A stretch of 64,000 nucleotides of DNA from Candidatus Heimdallarchaeota archaeon. Its GTDB lineage: Archaea; Asgardarchaeota; Heimdallarchaeia; Hodarchaeales; Hodarchaeaceae. Below the pieces are notes generated by a model. It was not told where the DNA came from and made no database searches. It worked only from the letters and a program-made list of their open reading frames with translations. Positions within the stretch are counted from its first letter, which is position 1; each line of letters begins with the position of its first letter. A program made the position numbers and the translations under genes. Shown piece after piece: positions 53,808 through 62,723 of the stretch. Where the stretch lies: the NCBI GenBank assembly GCA_020353515.1, contig CP070695.1, positions 2,130,571 to 2,194,570 on the forward strand, in the 5' to 3' direction.

Positions 53808-54142
53808 GAAACTTCAATGAGGTTATCAAAATCAGCATTTTTTGAATATTTCTTCGTGATGATGATTTTTATCAAAAGATAATAACAGAATGGATGGAGG
53901 ATAGAATGCTTAGAAGAAAAAATAGCCAGTAAATGAGTGAATTTTCCAATCTAATTTCTTAAAATAAGAAGAATTTGAAAATCACTTTTCTGAAATGTTT
54001 ATCAGTATAATAAAAACTTTGAATTCTTGATTCAATCCCAAAACTATTTGAAGGTTTTCCCGTGAGCTTGAACAAAGAGATCTAGCGGTCATGTATAATA
54101 ATTAATGAACAACAAACAATCACAAATAATGAGGCAAGTTAA
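53808..54142. other. Divergent intergenic region, 335 bases
   Basis: Between the minus-strand kinase gene and the plus-strand aIF1A gene. Very AT-rich, with no open frame or RNA gene that I can support. A TGTATAATA run at 54092-54100 is a likely promoter element for aIF1A. Confidence 0.4.
54092..54100 (+). promoter_or_regulatory. TATA-like box for aIF1A
   Basis: TGTATAATA lies about 43-51 bases upstream of the GTG at 54143, compatible with an archaeal promoter and a leader of roughly 20 bases. Confidence 0.4.
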
Positions 54143-54502
54143 GTGGTACGAAAAGGAAAGGGAAAACCACAACCAGGAACAGAAATCGTCAGACGAACCC
54201 GATATCCTGCAGGGAATGAAGTCATTGGTGTTGTCATTCGAAATTTAGGCGCACGAAGAATGGAAGTTCTTTGCACTGATCAGGTGAAACGAACAGCCCG
54301 AATTCCTGGACGATTTAGGCGAGGGTATAGAATTAGTGTAAATGATGTGGTTTTAGTTGAACCATGGGCAGACTTGAAGGGTGATAAAGCAGACATAACT
54401 TATCGTTATCGAAAGAATGAAATTCGTCCCCTTGCTAGAAGATACTCAAAAGAACTTAAATCTTTAGATATAGAAATCCCCAAGACAGAACCATATTCTT
54501 AA
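54143..54502 (+). CDS. eif1A: Translation initiation factor aIF1A
   Basis: 119 residues. The OB-fold S1-like domain has GVVIRNLGARRMEVLCTDQVKRTARIPGRFRRG and DVVLVEPWADLKGDKADITYRY, diagnostic of eIF1A/aIF1A. It helps subunit dissociation and start-codon scanning on the small ribosomal subunit. The basic N-terminus (VRKGKGK) and the short C-terminal tail are usual for archaeal forms. GTG at 54143 is the start. This gene is a firm archaeal marker. Confidence 0.95.
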   Translation: MVRKGKGKPQPGTEIVRRTRYPAGNEVIGVVIRNLGARRMEVLCTDQVKRTARIPGRFRRGYRISVNDVVLVEPWADLKGDKADITYRYRKNEIRPLARRYSKELKSLDIEIPKTEPYS

Positions 54503-54551
54503 CAATCCTTTTCATTTTTTTAGTGTTGGGAGGCACACTTGGAGGAAAATA

Positions 54552-55310
54552 ATGAATCATATCAAAATTATTGCTCATAGAGGTTATCTAGTTAATGGTG
54601 AACCAGAGAACTCTATCCCTGCTTTTCAGACCGCAATCCATCATGGTGCTGATGGGTTTGAGTTTGATGTTCACTTAACATCTGATAATAGATTAATTTG
54701 CTTCCACGATGACACTCTCGAGAAACTAGGTCGTCCTGAATCGATTGAAAACCTTTCCTTAAATGAAGTTACCTCAATTGAGCTCTCTGAAGGAATTACA
54801 ATCCCCTCACTCGAAGAAGTCTTTGAAACGTTTGGTAATAAGGCCTATCTAAATTTAGAGATGAAAAATCAAAAAGAAGGAGCTAAAAACTTAGTAGAAG
54901 TTATTAATCAATATGATCTGAAGCGGGAGAGTATAATTATTTCCTCATTTCATCATTCTCCCTTAAAAAAGATAAAAACTTTCGATCCAACCATTCAAAC
55001 AGGTCTATTATGTCATTCAGCAAAGGATAAATTAAAAATCGCAGAAAAATTAAACTGCAACGCTTTACACCCTTTTTATGGTAGTATTCCAGATGAATGG
55101 ATCAAGGTTTCTTCTTGGTTAACCTCCAAGATTCACAAATATTATGCTCATAAGAGCTTTAAGGTAGCAAAAAAAATAGGAATCTTAATTAATCCATATG
55201 GAGTTAATGAGGAGAGTTTTATTAGATCTACAATTCAGATGAAAGTTAACGCTATAATTACAGACGAAGTAGAACGAGCTTTTAAGTTGCGGAATCAGTT
55301 CTCTAAGTGA
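54552..55310 (+). CDS. Glycerophosphodiester phosphodiesterase
   Basis: 252 residues. IAHRGYLVNGEPENSIPAF, FEFDVHLTSDNRLICFHDDTL and LNLEMKNQ hold the H-R, E-N, E-x-D-V and H-D residues that bind the metal and substrate in this TIM-barrel family. It hydrolyses glycerophosphodiesters. ATG at 54552 follows GGAGGAAAATA. It lies about 50 bases after aIF1A on the same strand; the coupling is only by position. Confidence 0.9.
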   Translation: MNHIKIIAHRGYLVNGEPENSIPAFQTAIHHGADGFEFDVHLTSDNRLICFHDDTLEKLGRPESIENLSLNEVTSIELSEGITIPSLEEVFETFGNKAYLNLEMKNQKEGAKNLVEVINQYDLKRESIIISSFHHSPLKKIKTFDPTIQTGLLCHSAKDKLKIAEKLNCNALHPFYGSIPDEWIKVSSWLTSKIHKYYAHKSFKVAKKIGILINPYGVNEESFIRSTIQMKVNAIITDEVERAFKLRNQFSK

Positions 55311-55392
55311 ATAAAAAAAGATAATCCATTTTTAGGGTTATTTTATTGGGGAGGAAGAAAGGGTAATTGAGAACGATTTTGAGGGTTGACTT

Positions 55393-56469
55393 GTGACTTT
55401 GTTAATAACTGGTGGAACGGGGTTAGTAGGGCAAATATTGGTTCATTATTTAATGGAAAAAACAGCTTATGCTGAAAAACCTCATACAATACGATTATTA
55501 TTTAGAAAAAGAAACGGAAATCCTCATAGGCGGCGCTTTATAAGTTGGTGTGAGAAGAAAGGTATGGATCTTGTGTATGGTGATCTGAGAAAAGATGAAG
55601 ATGTAATGAGATTTACTAAAGTATCTGATCCTCAATCATCAGTATTAATTCATTCAGGAGCGATATTTAATCTTTGGCAGCCTTTCTACCTCTTATATGA
55701 TGTGAATGTGAATGGAACTAAGAGAATTCTCAAAGCTTTTCATCGAAATAGGATTAGTAAGCTGATTCACATTTCATCAGTTGCCGTATATGGTACTCTG
55801 ACTGGAACAAATGGGACAGGTATAACTGAGGACCAACCCCTTGACCTTAAGATGGAAAAAGGTTATGAGCTCACAAAGGCGCTAGGAGAACAACTTGTAC
55901 AAGATTACCAACAAGATCATCCAGAGAAACGGGTTACGATCTTACGTCCTTCTGGAATTGTTGGAGGCACTGGAACAACGTTAGATGTTTTTTCGAGAAT
56001 GTTTTTTGGTCGTTTTGTTTCCCTTCCAAGAGGTGGATTAGATAAAATCAGTCTAGTAGATGTTGAGGATGTTGCACGTGCGATCTATTATTTCTCAGAT
56101 TTTGATAAGGGAAATGGGGAAGCTTTTAACCTAGTAAGTTTCGTATCAACGCTTCGTGAGGTTGTAGAAAAATTAGGTTGGGCTTTGCAGAGGGGAAAGA
56201 TTTCTATTATCCCGATACCACTATTTATTTTCAAACCACTTTATCACCTTGCTCGAGGTATCCGAAAAATAAAGCCAGCTGAAGAAAAATCATTACTACT
56301 CCCAATTCTGTTCAATAAACTTGGGAAAGATATCTGGATTGATAACAGGAAGGCTAATTCAAGGGGTTTTCATGCAAAAATCGATCTTCATGAATCAATG
56401 AAAAAATTTAGCACATTTTTGGCACAAAATCCATGGTATGTTCAACAAAAATACGGAGTTACCTTATGA
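55393..56469 (+). CDS. NAD-dependent epimerase / 3-beta-HSD-type SDR
   Basis: 358 residues from GTG 55393, which follows GAGGG. The Rossmann loop GGTGLVGQI, then SSVAVYG and Y-x-x-x-K in GYELTKALGEQL give the extended SDR catalytic Ser/Tyr/Lys. LRPSGIVGGTGT and VDVEDVARAIY are typical of the family. It would oxidise or epimerise a sugar or sterol-like alcohol. C-terminal residues PLFIFKPLYHLARGI are hydrophobic and may touch a membrane. Confidence 0.85.
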   Translation: MTLLITGGTGLVGQILVHYLMEKTAYAEKPHTIRLLFRKRNGNPHRRRFISWCEKKGMDLVYGDLRKDEDVMRFTKVSDPQSSVLIHSGAIFNLWQPFYLLYDVNVNGTKRILKAFHRNRISKLIHISSVAVYGTLTGTNGTGITEDQPLDLKMEKGYELTKALGEQLVQDYQQDHPEKRVTILRPSGIVGGTGTTLDVFSRMFFGRFVSLPRGGLDKISLVDVEDVARAIYYFSDFDKGNGEAFNLVSFVSTLREVVEKLGWALQRGKISIIPIPLFIFKPLYHLARGIRKIKPAEEKSLLLPILFNKLGKDIWIDNRKANSRGFHAKIDLHESMKKFSTFLAQNPWYVQQKYGVTL

Positions 56470-56564
56470 TTAGCTTAAAAGGTAGTAAATGACCTTAGAA
56501 GATTCAGGACTATGATATTAGTGATGAAAGTTTTATATAAGATCATAATTCAAACCTTTTAGAA

Positions 56565-57392
56565 ATGATTCACCTAGGCTGTGCTGGCTGGAGCTACCAA
56601 CATTGGAGAGGTACATTCTATCCTCGGAATGTAGAAAACGAACTTACATTTTATAGCAATTATTCACTTTTAAATGAAATTAATACAACTTTTTATCGAA
56701 TTCCTTCCGAATCAATGATTAATAGATGGTATCATTCAACTCCAGATGATTTCATCTTCAGTGCTAAACTCACCCGTGAGGTTACTCATGTTTCACGCCC
56801 AAGTCTTAAAACAGATAAAATTTCAATGTTCTTCTTACGTATGCAGGGACTTGAGGAAAAATTACAATCGATCTTGATCCAATTCCCTCCAAGATTTCGA
56901 AACACGAAAGAAACATACACTTTTTTATGTCAAATCCTTGAAAAGTGCTCAAACCTTTTTTCTGGACAATTAGTACTAGAGATCAGGAATAAGTCTTGGT
57001 TCACTCCTGAGGTGAAGGATCTATTAAATGATATGTCAATCACTCTAGCTGAGACAACTACGCTTAATATTCCAGAAGAATATCAGAATGAGAATGTTCC
57101 TTTGTACTATATTCGTTTATTGGGTGACAGGAAGTTAATTCCAGATGAAAAACTAGGCGAATTCTTCTTGGATAAAAACAAAGAGAGAAAAGATTGGGCA
57201 TGGAAGCTTGTAGAACTGAGTAAAAGATATGATACAATATTTGTGCTTATTAACAACAGATTTTCTGGTTATGCAATCAATGATGCTATCTCTTTACGAA
57301 AAATTCTAACAAGAGAGAATATTTCAACCCAAGGCTTTGAAAAGGATGATAAATACATCAAAAGACAAATGAGTCTAAGAGAATTCTTTTAA
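56565..57392 (+). CDS. DUF72 (YecE) family protein
   Basis: 275 residues. GCAGWSYQHWRGTFYP at the N-terminus, the INTTFYRIPSES block and FIFSAKLTREVTH are the DUF72 signatures. It is a TIM-barrel family of unknown biochemical activity. It is transcribed alone, after a short gap from the SDR gene. Confidence 0.9.
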   Translation: MIHLGCAGWSYQHWRGTFYPRNVENELTFYSNYSLLNEINTTFYRIPSESMINRWYHSTPDDFIFSAKLTREVTHVSRPSLKTDKISMFFLRMQGLEEKLQSILIQFPPRFRNTKETYTFLCQILEKCSNLFSGQLVLEIRNKSWFTPEVKDLLNDMSITLAETTTLNIPEEYQNENVPLYYIRLLGDRKLIPDEKLGEFFLDKNKERKDWAWKLVELSKRYDTIFVLINNRFSGYAINDAISLRKILTRENISTQGFEKDDKYIKRQMSLREFF

Positions 57393-57577
57393 TATTGAGA
57401 GGATCATCCATAAAGGCATTGAGAAAGTCTCTTGATGTTTTCGCGCAAATGAAGATGTTATCTTTCTTATAATCACTCTTTTCCTTAATTCATGTCTTCT
57501 ATTAATTTGAGTACACTGCGTATCACACTAATTTTTAAATAATAATGGCTCTATATTCAAAAACGGAGCTATTAGTA

Positions 57578-57718
57578 ATGCAATCAAAGAGCCAGATGCA
57601 ATTTCAAACTCATTGTCTTCACCAATTAGTTCGTAGCTCACTCCCAGAAGAGAAGTCAAAAGAAATTTATCGATGTCTGCGATGTGGTTGCGCTTTCACT
57701 ATTCAAAAAGTCTCCTAA
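57578..57718 (+). CDS. 46-residue CxxC-zinc-finger-like protein
   Basis: ATG at 57578 has GGAG nine bases upstream. The 46-residue product ends with YRCLRCGCAFTIQKVS, i.e. C-x2-C-x-C, after a helical part with His14-type residues (HCLHQLV) that could supply the fourth zinc ligand. No named family. The ribosome site, spacing and cysteines make it more credible than other short frames nearby. Confidence 0.45.
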   Translation: MQSKSQMQFQTHCLHQLVRSSLPEEKSKEIYRCLRCGCAFTIQKVS

Positions 57719-57775
57719 ACCTATCTTTAGTCTGTTGGGGGAATTTGAAGAGATTTTTCCTCAATTGAACTGTGT

Positions 57776-58639
57776 TTATGTAACATCTACTAATGAATCA
57801 ATATGTGTAATTGAACCGTGCAAATTTTCCACTCCAGCGATAGTAAGGGTAATTGCATTTTGAGGACAAGTCATAACACATCGTCCACACCCTCTACAAG
57901 AATCACCAATTACTGCTCGTTCATCTACAACTTTTATTGCATGAACAAAACAAACATCAACACATGTTCTGCATCCTATGCATTCCTCACCAACTGAAAC
58001 AGTTACACCTGGCATTTTTGAAACCTTTCCTGCTATCTTCTTTGATACATGAGGTAGAATTCGCCACAAACAACAACAAGGACAACAATTACATATAGTG
58101 AGAAGTTTATTTCCAGGGCCAATTTTCAGCCAAAAAGTATCAAGTTTATTTCTACCAACTAGATGTACTAATCCCGCTTCTCGACACTTCTGTACATGGA
58201 GTAATGCCTCTTCTTTTGTCACCCTCTTCCCTAAATTTGGATCTATTTGGATTGCTGCTTCACCAAGAAATAAGCAACCGAGATCTATTGGATATTCCTT
58301 GCAGGAAGAAGCTGAACGACATATACACCAATCCATAATCCAGTGATAATTTGCTTCTTTAATGAAATGTTCAATTACCATTGATGGAATAATTGTTTCA
58401 CTGTGATGTATTTCTTGATCTATTTTGATAATGCTTGCTTCATCCTTGGGTATGTATATGATCTCATCTTCATGGAATAGCATATAATCCATTATTCTAC
58501 CAAGAAGAGGGATTCTTGTAATCCTTGCGAAAATGGATCTCAGGGGGAATCCTTTTTTCAGTAACCAGACGAATAACCTAGATCTAGGCATATGATTAAT
58601 CAGTCCTTGAAAATCAATTAACTTAAGTATCTCTTCCAA
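57776..58639 (-). CDS. Ferredoxin-domain protein with cysteine-rich centre
   Basis: 287 residues from TTG 58639, or about 271 from ATG 58591. The first 170 residues include ICRSASSCKEYPIDLGCLFLGEAA, then CNCCPCCCLWRILPH at about 190-205 (six cysteines in ten residues), followed by two ferredoxin clusters, CIGCRTCVDVC and CRGCGRCVMTCPQ, which would hold two [4Fe-4S] clusters. The first is Cys-rich and may bind another metal centre or be redox-active. The start of the gene overlaps the NUDIX gene by 17 bases, so it is coupled to it. Electron transfer is likely; partner unknown. Confidence 0.7.
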   Translation of the reverse strand: MEEILKLIDFQGLINHMPRSRLFVWLLKKGFPLRSIFARITRIPLLGRIMDYMLFHEDEIIYIPKDEASIIKIDQEIHHSETIIPSMVIEHFIKEANYHWIMDWCICRSASSCKEYPIDLGCLFLGEAAIQIDPNLGKRVTKEEALLHVQKCREAGLVHLVGRNKLDTFWLKIGPGNKLLTICNCCPCCCLWRILPHVSKKIAGKVSKMPGVTVSVGEECIGCRTCVDVCFVHAIKVVDERAVIGDSCRGCGRCVMTCPQNAITLTIAGVENLHGSITHIDSLVDVT

Positions 58640-59126
58640 AGCTCCAATTTACAATCTTTTCCTTATCATATAGGAATTTAGCTTCCACAACATCACATGT
58701 ATTGAGTAATTTAGGAGTAAATATCTTATCCCCGTCCCACATCTTTTCATAAGGAATTTTGTTGATTGGAACCCACGATAGATTTCCCTCAGGGTTCTCG
58801 AATTCGATTTTATTAGCTACTTGGACATAATAAAGGAATACAAGCCAATTAAATGCGGGTAAATCTTCATTAATCTTATCTCGATTGATTTCATCAAAGT
58901 AAATATATCCCCTAAACTCAATCTCTTCAGGTTTTAAACTATATCCTGTTTCCTCTTCTAGTTCCCTTATTATACACTCAATGGGAGTCTCTCCAGGTTC
59001 AAGACGCCCCCCAATGCCTATATACTTCCCCTCATGGAAATCCTTATCTTTTTTATTCCGGAATAGCAGGAGAACTTCATCGTTGCAAACAATATAGGCT
59101 AATGTAGCTAATTTGTGTTTAACCAT
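58623..59126 (-). CDS. NUDIX hydrolase
   Basis: 167 residues. The NUDIX box is complete: G-x5-E-x7-REUxEE-x-G reads GRLEPGETPIECIIRELEEETGY (about 37-59). The family hydrolyses nucleoside diphosphates linked to another moiety, often oxidised nucleotides (the MutT-like arrangement at the N-terminus). ATG at 59126 is the start. Coupled to the ferredoxin-domain gene on the same strand. Confidence 0.92.
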   Translation of the reverse strand: MVKHKLATLAYIVCNDEVLLLFRNKKDKDFHEGKYIGIGGRLEPGETPIECIIRELEEETGYSLKPEEIEFRGYIYFDEINRDKINEDLPAFNWLVFLYYVQVANKIEFENPEGNLSWVPINKIPYEKMWDGDKIFTPKLLNTCDVVEAKFLYDKEKIVNWSFGRDT

Positions 59127-59303
59127 CTTATATTCCCGAGGTTTATCCAGTACTCAGCAGTTTATACCAGAATATGACAAGTTCAGTATCAATATAGTAG
59201 GTTTCTATCTTTTTCTCTCACAAAATGATTTTTTATTTTTGATTTATTTCGACCTATAACAAGAAATCTCACAATTAATAAGACATCAGACACTGGTGAC
59301 GAA

Positions 59304-59816
59304 ATGTCAAAATCTTTTCAACCCCAAGATAATGTTGGAATCAAAATTCGAAAAGGTACAGTAGAAGATGCGGATAAACTTACTGAGATTGAAAGATTAT
59401 GCTTTCCTAGTGAAGTGCGTTATGGCCCTTCTGTTTTGGCTGTTCTTCTTTCGATGACACCTATCTACACTGTTTTAACAGTTCAAACTGTTGAAAAAGA
59501 AGAAATTATTGCCTTTGCTATTGGGGAACAAGATGAGACTGATGAGATGTTAGGAAGAATAATTACAATTCAGGTAGATCCATCATTTTGGAGGAAAGGT
59601 GTCGGAGAAAAATTATTATTAGAACTTGAAGCTACTCTTCATAAAGAACATGGGATCGAAAGATTTGAACTGCAAGTTCATTATAAGAATGAAAAAGCAA
59701 TAAAATTTTACCAAAATAATGGCTATCATACTATCAGATTAATACATAATTATTATGAACGAAAAGAGCATGCATACTTGATGGAAAAGAGATTTCTAAT
59801 TGATAAGCTCTTTTAG
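59304..59816 (+). CDS. GNAT-family N-acetyltransferase
   Basis: 170 residues. ITIQVDPSFWRKGVGEKLLLELE is motif A with the R/Q-x-x-G-x-G/A acetyl-CoA loop (RKGVGE), and FYQNNGYHTIRLI is the motif B end, as in RimI-like enzymes. It would acetylate a protein N-terminus or an amine. It converges on Sir2, overlapping by 21 bases. Confidence 0.88.
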   Translation: MSKSFQPQDNVGIKIRKGTVEDADKLTEIERLCFPSEVRYGPSVLAVLLSMTPIYTVLTVQTVEKEEIIAFAIGEQDETDEMLGRIITIQVDPSFWRKGVGEKLLLELEATLHKEHGIERFELQVHYKNEKAIKFYQNNGYHTIRLIHNYYERKEHAYLMEKRFLIDKLF

Positions 59817-60563
59817 AGTAGATAGAATTTTTGGCATAATGATTCCAGCCATTCCACGAATTGCAACATTGGCATAAATATCCATTGGAGTTATTTCTCT
59901 ATTCACGATTAATATTCGCTTTCCAGTCTGAACAGCAAGTGATGGAAGTGCAGCAGCGGGATAGACTGTCAAACTACTACCTATAATAATTAGTAGATCA
60001 GCAGCAATCACTTCTTCCCGTGCTTGTTCCATAACATCATAAGGCAACTGTTCCCCAAACAAAATTGTATTAGTTTTGATTAATCCTTCACACTGGGGAC
60101 ATCGGGGAGGGATTTGACCTTGGTCTAAAAAAGCTTCCACCTCGGTAAAATGGAATCTCTTATCACAGCTCAAACAACGAGAAGTTTGAGTAGTCCCATG
60201 GATTTCAAGTACTTTAGTGTTTCCTGCTCTGGAATGAAGGAAATCAACATTTTGTGTTATTATTACCTTCAGTTTCCCGTACTCCAGTTCAAGAGTGGCA
60301 AGAGCTAGGTGAGCTGGATTCGGTTGAGCAGTTATTACCATGTCTCTCAATTCTTTATGCATTGTCCAATATTTTTCCGGATGAATCAAAAAATTTGAGT
60401 AAGTAGCATACTCATTTGGATTATACTTTTCCCAAAGTCCACCTGGGCTACGAAAGTCGGGAATTCCTGATTCGACGCTAATCCCAGCACCAGTAAATGC
60501 TACTATGTAATTTGATTTCTTGATCAGTTCTGCAGCTTGCTTTATCTTATCTTCTTGATTCAA
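59796..60563 (-). CDS. cobB: Sir2-family NAD-dependent protein deacylase
   Basis: 255 residues. GAGISVESGIPDFRSPGG is the NAD-binding loop, ITQNVDFLHSRAG has the catalytic Asn/Asp pair, LEIHGTTQT holds the catalytic His, and two CxxC pairs (CLSC, CPQC) bind zinc. It removes acyl groups from lysine with NAD. The TTG at 60563 has GAGGT upstream. It is ten bases after the hydrolase gene, so the two are probably one unit. Confidence 0.93.
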   Translation of the reverse strand: MNQEDKIKQAAELIKKSNYIVAFTGAGISVESGIPDFRSPGGLWEKYNPNEYATYSNFLIHPEKYWTMHKELRDMVITAQPNPAHLALATLELEYGKLKVIITQNVDFLHSRAGNTKVLEIHGTTQTSRCLSCDKRFHFTEVEAFLDQGQIPPRCPQCEGLIKTNTILFGEQLPYDVMEQAREEVIAADLLIIIGSSLTVYPAAALPSLAVQTGKRILIVNREITPMDIYANVAIRGMAGIIMPKILSTLKELIN

Positions 60564-60572
60564 ACCAAGACC

Positions 60573-61727
60573 TCATGGTATATATATATAAATAGCTAAG
60601 TCGACTCGCTCATTTACTTTCCCATTTATAGTAACATAATCCACTCGCGGGAGTTCATCACAATTTAAAGTAATTGTTTCCTTTCCAATGTTCCTCTGTT
60701 TGAACCTTTGCTTTTCATATATAACCAACGTAATTTCGGCCTCTTTACATTGATCTAATGAAACACTATTGCAAAAGATTATAACTGGAGCTTGAGGAAT
60801 GTATGGATCCTCCTCTGTTGGAATTTGAATCCACCCTTTTTGGGGATATTTTTGGGTTATTCGTCCCCTATAATAGATTCTCAGACCTAATAGTGAATCT
60901 TTGATATTAGAAATGGTTAATAATCTGATTTTAAAGACTGCAACATTAGGAATCAGTAGATGACGAAGAGTTCCAAAAGTCACTTTATGTTTATGGATGC
61001 GTATATGAGTTTGTCCTACAGGGATATTAATAGCATCAGAGAGAGGTACATACTGAATACCGTCTCGACTTTTGGACCATAAACCTCCTCCAAGATTAAC
61101 TTGAGTAAGATGATATAATTCCTTCTCTGTTATAGTTGAATTAATATCTTCTAAATAGTCAAGTGCTCTGCGAATTTGTGACCTATCTAATTGAATCCGA
61201 GAATCTTTGAGATATCTTAAATATTGAGCACTCTCGTGAGGTACACCACACATTGCCAGAATACGGATATGACTATCAGCTCCAGCGGTAAATTTGGTGA
61301 AATATCGTGCTATTATTCCCCCTGTAGAATGGGTTATCAAGGAGATCCGATGAGCATTGGTAATCTGTTTTATTTCATTAATTGTTTGGGCTAAACGCTC
61401 ACAAACTACATCCAGTTCAGCTTGTTCATTATCAATAGCAAATAATTTTCGAAAACCAAAATACCATAATTCTCGTGCAAACCAATTAAAGATTGTATGA
61501 GAAGATCCATACCCATGAATCATGAGAATGGGCTCATTGAATCTTGCTTCCCCTGTAGGAATAAATTCTCCTGTTTCGTCATCCGAGAGATAAGAAAACC
61601 GAAATAAATTGAGGTGTTTGCAATGATCCATGAGGATCCAGAAATGATCAAGCTCTTTCAATCGTTCTGTTTCAGGAGTTATATCCTTAAATCGGGGAGG
61701 AGGAAATTTTTGAACCATAACTGCCAC
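60573..61727 (-). CDS. Alpha/beta-hydrolase (lipase-like) with C-terminal beta domain
   Basis: 384 residues. MIHGYGSSHTIFNW is the oxyanion HG, and ISLITHSTGGIIARY holds the nucleophile in T-H-S-T-G (family pattern G-x-S-x-G, first Gly replaced by Thr, as in many lipases). The Asp/His of the triad are less clear. The last 120 residues look like a beta-sandwich. GTG at 61727 or ATG at 61718. It precedes Sir2. Confidence 0.65.
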   Translation of the reverse strand: MAVMVQKFPPPRFKDITPETERLKELDHFWILMDHCKHLNLFRFSYLSDDETGEFIPTGEARFNEPILMIHGYGSSHTIFNWFARELWYFGFRKLFAIDNEQAELDVVCERLAQTINEIKQITNAHRISLITHSTGGIIARYFTKFTAGADSHIRILAMCGVPHESAQYLRYLKDSRIQLDRSQIRRALDYLEDINSTITEKELYHLTQVNLGGGLWSKSRDGIQYVPLSDAINIPVGQTHIRIHKHKVTFGTLRHLLIPNVAVFKIRLLTISNIKDSLLGLRIYYRGRITQKYPQKGWIQIPTEEDPYIPQAPVIIFCNSVSLDQCKEAEITLVIYEKQRFKQRNIGKETITLNCDELPRVDYVTINGKVNERVDLAIYIYIP

Positions 61728-61836
61728 ATTTTAATTCATTTAAACAGAAGCGGCGAATTCATCAAATGATTGAGAGAGAGGGAAGTCTGGATTTAAATAT
61801 TATGTCTAGCGAGTTATTTCATACCCTTGAGAAAAT

Positions 61837-61845
61837 GCTTATAAT
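61837..61845 (+). promoter_or_regulatory. TATA-like box for the zinc-ribbon/RDD gene
   Basis: GCTTATAAT lies about 55-62 bases upstream of the ATG at 61899. The leader carries a GAGGAAG ribosome site near the start. Confidence 0.4.
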
Positions 61846-61898
61846 AGATCGAGGATTGTGAATGAGTATATTATTTTTGATAAGAGGAAGAAATAATT

Positions 61899-62432
61899 AT
61901 GGCATTCTGTCCATTTTGTGGAGCTGAAGTCGAACCAGATAGTTTATATTGTTTGAATTGCGGAAAAAAAATTCCAGAAAAACAACCTCCGAAAGGAGTA
62001 GCAGCTTGGGAAACTACTCCAACACAACCGACCTATACTCCTCGCCCTGCTCAACCAGTGACGTATAAACCAATTTATCAACCGAAACCCTATCATCCTA
62101 GCATGAAAGCTCCTTGTGGTGAGAGAATCATTGCCTACTTTGTTGATTCTATCGTTGCAAGTGTTATTACTTCATTTTCTGGTCTTGGATGTGTCTACAC
62201 CGCTGTCAAAGATGGCATAAGGGAAGGCCAAGGATTAGGAAAAGGCTTAATGAATTTAAGGGTTGTTGATTTTCAGACCGGTATGCCGGCGACACTCGGC
62301 CAATCTTTCATACGTAATTGTTGCCCTGGCTGCCTTGATGGTTGCTGTTGTTTCTTAGTCGCTGCGATCGATCAAGATGGACGACGTATTGGCGATCAAG
62401 CCGCGGGAACAGTTGTTATTCTTGATAAGTGA
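61899..62432 (+). CDS. Zinc-ribbon plus RDD-domain membrane protein
   Basis: 177 residues. The N-terminus (CPFCG...CLNCG, about 4-25) is a zinc ribbon like those of the two paralogues at 21007 and 22829. A Pro/Thr/Tyr-rich linker (about 30-75) leads to an RDD domain (GERIIAYFVDSIVAS; later LGKGLMNLRVVDFQTGMPA, then RRIGDQAAGTVVIL), which is a membrane domain of unknown transport role. Cysteines cluster in the loop NCCPGCLDGCCCF. The ATG has GAGGAAGAAATAATT ahead. Confidence 0.75.
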   Translation: MAFCPFCGAEVEPDSLYCLNCGKKIPEKQPPKGVAAWETTPTQPTYTPRPAQPVTYKPIYQPKPYHPSMKAPCGERIIAYFVDSIVASVITSFSGLGCVYTAVKDGIREGQGLGKGLMNLRVVDFQTGMPATLGQSFIRNCCPGCLDGCCCFLVAAIDQDGRRIGDQAAGTVVILDK

Positions 62433-62723
62433 TTCTATATCTAGTCACTTTTCAAAATTCAGGAAGATACCTATCGTATTCAATTTATGTGCCCTATGGG
62501 ATTTTTTACACTCTAGTATTTACTTTTCTAGAAGAATCATTATAGAATGGTTCTTTCTTAGGAGAAGAGATTGAATTTTACGAAACGGATCTCATTCATC
62601 ATTTCTAATAAAGCTGAAGCTAATAGAATCTAATGTAAATACATTACAACTATTTTTTAGAGTAATCAATCACAATACTAATAATGATTTAAAATTCTGG
62701 GGAGAAAGTAAGGTGAAATTATT

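Noticed and set aside
53850-53885. Possible C/D-box guide RNA (GTGATGATGA)
   Set aside because: A C-box-like stretch is present, but no convincing D/D' boxes at the right spacing were found.
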